From the NCBI GenBank assembly GCA_002305445.1, contig DBRA01000070.1, positions 1 to 17,492 of the forward strand: DNA of 17,492 nucleotides, in the 5' to 3' direction. Origin of the DNA: Clostridiales bacterium UBA1380 (GTDB taxonomy: Bacteria; Bacillota; Clostridia; Oscillospirales; CAG-272). The position numbers were made by a program, and so were the translations under genes. The notes under the pieces were generated by a model that was not told where the DNA came from, did not search any database, and worked only from the letters and a program-made list of their open reading frames with translations. This document shows, piece after piece, positions 14,853 through 17,492 of this stretch; within the stretch, counting starts at the first letter, position 1, and each line of letters opens with the position of its first letter.

Positions 14853-14900
14853 TTATGCGGCTGCATAACATTCGAGTTATGCATCCGCATAATATTATGC
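14853..14900. repeat. Compound inverted repeat between the heparinase-like gene and DUF1667 gene
   Basis: Arms 14853-14869 and 14876-14892 pair over 17 positions with one C/T mismatch around the loop ATTCGA. The right arm overlaps a second, perfect 14-base palindrome GCATAATATTATGC (14887-14900), so two structures compete. T residues follow at 14905-14909 on the plus strand, while only a loose T-rich stretch follows on the minus strand. It is probably a bidirectional terminator for two convergent transcripts, though a protein site is possible. The remainder of the 164-base gap holds only a CCTTG-TTATT-CAAGG mini-hairpin (14828-14842). Confidence 0.7.
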
Positions 14901-14907
14901 ATGCTTT

Positions 14908-15282
14908 TTAGACGTCTGTCTTATTGCTGATGTTTCGGCATGCGACGAGGTCAACGCCGGGTGCTATGAAGTCTTTCACTATCACATCTCCGAGTTTAAC
15001 CGGAGCATTGACGCGAAGCGTTTTGACAATTTCCATCGCTTTAAGTAAATCGGGCTTCGGTATCGGCGCGCTCGTTTTTACCGGCACGAGCGGATACTCT
15101 CCACCGTCCACCCTGACCGTTGTCGTGAGCGTGCGCGTCGGGTTCGTTATCTCCTCGATCGCGTATTTTTCACCGCGCCGGCATTTATTGCCCTCCACTG
15201 CGATAACTTTTCCGTTGTCGATCGTCGCGGTGAGGCGGCAGCCGACTGGGCAGACGATGCATGTCATCGACCTTTTTTCCAT
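14908..15282 (-). CDS. DUF1667 protein, cysteine-containing partner of GlpA-type oxidoreductases
   Basis: A 124-residue protein. It opens with a metal- or cluster-binding pattern MTCIVCPVGCRL (C8, C11, C15) and a fourth cysteine at C34 in EGNKCRRGEKYA, then EITNPTRTLTTTVRV and the terminal NAPVKLGDVIVKDFIAPGVDLVACR. This layout is that of DUF1667, found next to GlpA-like and FAD/NAD oxidoreductase genes in many anaerobes. The reading frame is open to 15336, but ATG 15282 is chosen: AGGAGGTG (15294-15287) precedes it and overlaps the TAG stop of the upstream gene, which implies translational coupling. It is last in the operon. A role as small electron-transfer or cluster-carrying subunit is inferred. 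Confidence 0.88.
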   Translation of the reverse strand: MEKRSMTCIVCPVGCRLTATIDNGKVIAVEGNKCRRGEKYAIEEITNPTRTLTTTVRVDGGEYPLVPVKTSAPIPKPDLLKAMEIVKTLRVNAPVKLGDVIVKDFIAPGVDLVACRNISNKTDV

Positions 15283-15292
15283 CGCGCACCTC

Positions 15293-16564
15293 CTATTCTT
15301 CCGTGACGCTGACGGTGATCCTCGACGCGGCTGCAAGCTTGTCGAAATTAGCTTCTTTTATCTCAATGCTCTCCATCTCGCCCGGAGCGGCGACCTGCTT
15401 CTTATTAGAATACAGTTCGACATCGCCCGCGCGCAGCTTCACGCGAACATTTTTAAGAGGTCTGTCAACGCGGAAGAAGAAGCGTACGCCGGACGGCTTT
15501 GCCGCAGATATGTGCTGCGGCACGACATAACGCACATGATCGGCGGGTTCGACCGGTATATAACCGCCGGATGCCGGCGCGTTCCCGAGCGCAAACGCGG
15601 CGGCCGACGCGCCGGCGTTTTCTGCTTCGCGCGACACATAGTCGACGAGGTCGTGCACGTGCAGAGCGTTTCCGCAGGCGAAGACGCCTTTGACGCCCGT
15701 CTCGCACCGCTGGTCGACGACCGCGCCGCCGGTGACGCGGTCGACAGGTATCGACGCGCCGCGAGTCAACTCGTTTTCCGGTATCAGACCGACCGACAGA
15801 AGGAGCGTATCGCACTCGACAAGCTCCTCCGTGCCGGGTATCGGACGGAGTTTTTCGTCCACCTTGCTTATCATGACTGCTTCAACGCGGTCGCGGCCGA
15901 TGATGTTTGTTACCGTGTGCGATAAGTACAGCGGTATGTCGAAGTCGTCGAGGCACTGCGCAATATTTCGCGCGAGCCCGCCGGAATATGGCATCAGCTC
16001 GCAGACACGCAGAACCTTCGCGCCCTCTAGCGTCAGGCGGCGCGCCATGATGAGGCCGATGTCGCCGGAGCCGAGTATCACGATCCTGCGGCCGGGCATC
16101 TTGCCCTCGATGTTGACGAAGTGCTGCGCCGTTCCTGCAGAAAATATGCCGGCGGGGCGGCTGCCGGGAATGTTGAGAGCACCGCGCGTCCGTTCGCGGC
16201 AGCCCATCGCAAGGATGACCGCATCCGCTTCCGCGCGGACGAAACCGAGCGCGGGAGAAACGAACGTGACGGTGCGGCCGTTTTCGTCGGCAGAGAGAGA
16301 CAAAACCATCGAATCGGTCGCGACGCCGATGCCGCGTTCGCGCACTTTGTCGATGAAGCGGGCCGCGTATTCGGGCCCCGTCAGCTCGACTCCGAAGTAA
16401 TGAAGCCCGAAGCCGGCATGGATGCACTGGTTGAGTATGCCGCCGAGTTCGCGGTCCCGCTCGATTATCAGTATGTCGTCGGGGGCGACGCCGGAGTCCG
16501 CCGCGGAAAGAGCCGCGGCGAGCCCGGCGGGTCCGCCGCCTATGACGATTATCTTTTTATGCAT
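15293..16564 (-). CDS. FAD/NAD(P)-dependent oxidoreductase of the anaerobic glycerol-3-phosphate dehydrogenase operon type
   Basis: A 423-residue two-dinucleotide flavoprotein. It has FAD motif IIVIGGGPAGLAAA (G9-G-G-P-A-G14), family block GGILNQCIHAGFGLHYFG followed by ELTGPEYA, ATG-like AVILAMGCRERTRGA, a second NAD(P) Rossmann motif RRIVILGSGDIGLIMARR, and the closing GVFACGNALHVHDLVDYVS. No CxxC redox disulfide is present, so it is not a thioredoxin-reductase type enzyme. The C-terminal 90 residues are a beta-rich extension. In other anaerobes this gene sits between glpA-like and DUF1667 genes, and it would hand electrons from glycerol-3-phosphate oxidation to NAD or another acceptor (inference). 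The start ATG 16564 is forced by the Rossmann fold beginning at residue 4. No ribosome site is seen there, but TATAAT lies 4 bases upstream. Confidence 0.88.
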   Translation of the reverse strand: MHKKIIVIGGGPAGLAAALSAADSGVAPDDILIIERDRELGGILNQCIHAGFGLHYFGVELTGPEYAARFIDKVRERGIGVATDSMVLSLSADENGRTVTFVSPALGFVRAEADAVILAMGCRERTRGALNIPGSRPAGIFSAGTAQHFVNIEGKMPGRRIVILGSGDIGLIMARRLTLEGAKVLRVCELMPYSGGLARNIAQCLDDFDIPLYLSHTVTNIIGRDRVEAVMISKVDEKLRPIPGTEELVECDTLLLSVGLIPENELTRGASIPVDRVTGGAVVDQRCETGVKGVFACGNALHVHDLVDYVSREAENAGASAAAFALGNAPASGGYIPVEPADHVRYVVPQHISAAKPSGVRFFFRVDRPLKNVRVKLRAGDVELYSNKKQVAAPGEMESIEIKEANFDKLAAASRITVSVTEE

Positions 16565-16568
16565 GTCG

Positions 16569-16574
16569 ATTATA
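16569..16574 (-). promoter_or_regulatory. TATAAT box directly before the oxidoreductase start, possible leaderless promoter
   Basis: On the minus strand TATAAT (16574-16569) is 4 bases from ATG 16564, and TTCACA lies 19 bases further up. Transcription would start on or beside the ATG. The 88-base gap to the upstream gene has no Shine-Dalgarno sequence near the start. The spacing of the -35 box is poor. Confidence 0.3.
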
Positions 16575-16652
16575 CCGGTCCGAATAAAAATATTGTGAAA
16601 GCGCCCGCCCGTTTAAATGGGTTCGGCCGTATACGCTTGATTTATAACGCAG

Positions 16653-17492
16653 TTATTTTACATCGCCGTATAAGAGTTCGGAACCGCTTCCTTTTTTTGT
16701 AATCTGTTCGAGCGGCACGCCGAGCTCTCGGGAGAGAAGCTCCGCCACTCTCGGCGAGCAGAACCCGCTCTGGCAGCGCCCCATTCCGGCTCTGACGCGG
16801 CGTTTTACGCCGTCAAGCGACTTAGCTCCGGGTGCGATGCGGATGGCGTTCAGTATGTCTCCCTCTGTCACGGTCTCGCACCGGCAGATGATGCGGGAAA
16901 ACGCAGGATCCGCGGCGACGGCCGCTTCGCGCTCGTCGTCGGTCATGTCGAAGAAGCGGCGCGGATTTCCGTCCTTCGTGCGCGTCTTTATATGATTTCT
17001 GCGCGGTACGACGGGCAGCCCGTCCTCCGCCAGAAGCGTCAGTATATACTCGGCGGCGGCGGGTGCGGACACAAGTCCGGGCGACTCGATTCCGGCGGTA
17101 TGGATGACGTTTTTAAGCTGCTTCGAACGCGCTATATAAAAGTCTCCGGTGTCCGGCGTCGCGCGGACGCCCGCGAACGATGTTATGACCGCCTTCAGGT
17201 TTACCGACGGCACGAGCTTCCTCGCGCCCGCCGCGACTTCTTCAAGCCCGGCGGCGCATGTTTCGGTATCGTCTATCCTCGAAACTTCGTGGGCGTTAGG
17301 CCCGCAGATAGTGTTGTCGTCGGCGGTGGTGGCGACGAGTATGCCCTTTCCGTTTGCGTTAGGGCACGCGAACAGCACGGTATCGACGACGGCCGCCTCG
17401 CGGTCGAGCAGCAAATATTCGCCGCGGCGCGGCGTAATATGAACGGGGAAGTCGTGCTCGCCTATTATTTCGGCGACTTCCGTCGCGCGCAG
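16653..17492 (-). CDS. GlpA-like FAD-dependent glycerol-3-phosphate dehydrogenase, C-terminal part (cut by window edge)
   Basis: 280 residues are visible and the frame is open to the right edge; the N-terminal FAD-binding part lies outside. The visible part has the substrate-domain block FPVHITPRRGEYLLLDRE, ANGKGILVATTADDNTICGP, a DFYIARSKQLKNVIHTAGIESPGL stretch with AAEYILTLL, and a C-terminal BFD-like [2Fe-2S] domain with RIICRCETVTEGDIL and GMGRCQSGFCSPRV (four cysteines, CxC and CxxxxC). GlpA of anaerobic bacteria has this same FAD domain plus BFD tail and oxidises glycerol-3-phosphate to dihydroxyacetone phosphate. The next two genes of the operon fit that assignment. A related FAD oxidoreductase with another 2-hydroxy-acid type substrate cannot be excluded without the missing half. 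Confidence 0.82.
   Translation of the reverse strand: MRATEVAEIIGEHDFPVHITPRRGEYLLLDREAAVVDTVLFACPNANGKGILVATTADDNTICGPNAHEVSRIDDTETCAAGLEEVAAGARKLVPSVNLKAVITSFAGVRATPDTGDFYIARSKQLKNVIHTAGIESPGLVSAPAAAEYILTLLAEDGLPVVPRRNHIKTRTKDGNPRRFFDMTDDEREAAVAADPAFSRIICRCETVTEGDILNAIRIAPGAKSLDGVKRRVRAGMGRCQSGFCSPRVAELLSRELGVPLEQITKKGSGSELLYGDVK

Noticed and set aside
15690..16400. Long plus-strand open frame opposite the FAD/NAD oxidoreductase
   Set aside because: Antisense shadow of a well-supported flavoprotein gene in GC-rich DNA; Arg/Ser-rich, no ribosome site, no recognisable motif.

Overview
The window looks like a chromosomal stretch of an uncultured Clostridia-type Firmicute. The reasons are three C-terminal S-layer homology modules on a secreted protein, strong AGGAGG-type ribosome binding sites with some TTG/GTG starts, a large serine recombinase, a GlpA / FAD-NAD oxidoreductase / DUF1667 gene trio and sharp sigma-70 type promoters. 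This is inference; no rRNA or other marker gene is present.

Left edge (1-1105): the 3' part of a large serine recombinase, broken by a one-base frameshift near 323-331 and closed by a strong terminator. It probably marks the end of a mobile element lying to the left. Next come an AraC-family regulator (1221-2084) and, tail to tail across a bidirectional terminator, a uroporphyrinogen-decarboxylase-fold protein (2118-3119) with a perfect consensus promoter.

Centre (3361-8511): a tight four-gene plus-strand operon that reads as an envelope glycan O-acylation machine. It encodes a lipoprotein with leucine-rich-repeat (LRR) then SGNH order, a 73-residue membrane protein, an AlgI/DltB-like MBOAT acyltransferase with the LWHG histidine, and a second exported SGNH protein with the opposite order (SGNH then LRR). 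The two SGNH proteins are permuted paralogs on either side of the membrane acyltransferase. This is the most unusual part of the window. Convergent to it, behind its own terminator, is a secreted S-layer-homology protein (8707-10590) with a cysteine-rich knuckle and its own promoter.

Right (10824-14743): a divergent pair, a soluble FAD flavoprotein of the fumarate reductase/NadB type (minus) and a soluble heparinase II/III-family protein (plus). Their two near-perfect promoters point at each other, with predicted start sites on adjacent bases (12839/12840), so they should be mutually exclusive and co-regulated. After a large compound dyad (14853-14900) comes a minus-strand operon of a GlpA-like flavoprotein with a BFD [2Fe-2S] domain (cut by the right edge), an FAD/NAD oxidoreductase and a DUF1667 protein. 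Together they resemble an anaerobic glycerol-3-phosphate dehydrogenase.

No tRNA, rRNA, CRISPR array or insertion sequence was found. No gene-free stretch exceeds about 240 bases; what the longer gaps hold is described in the regulatory entries.
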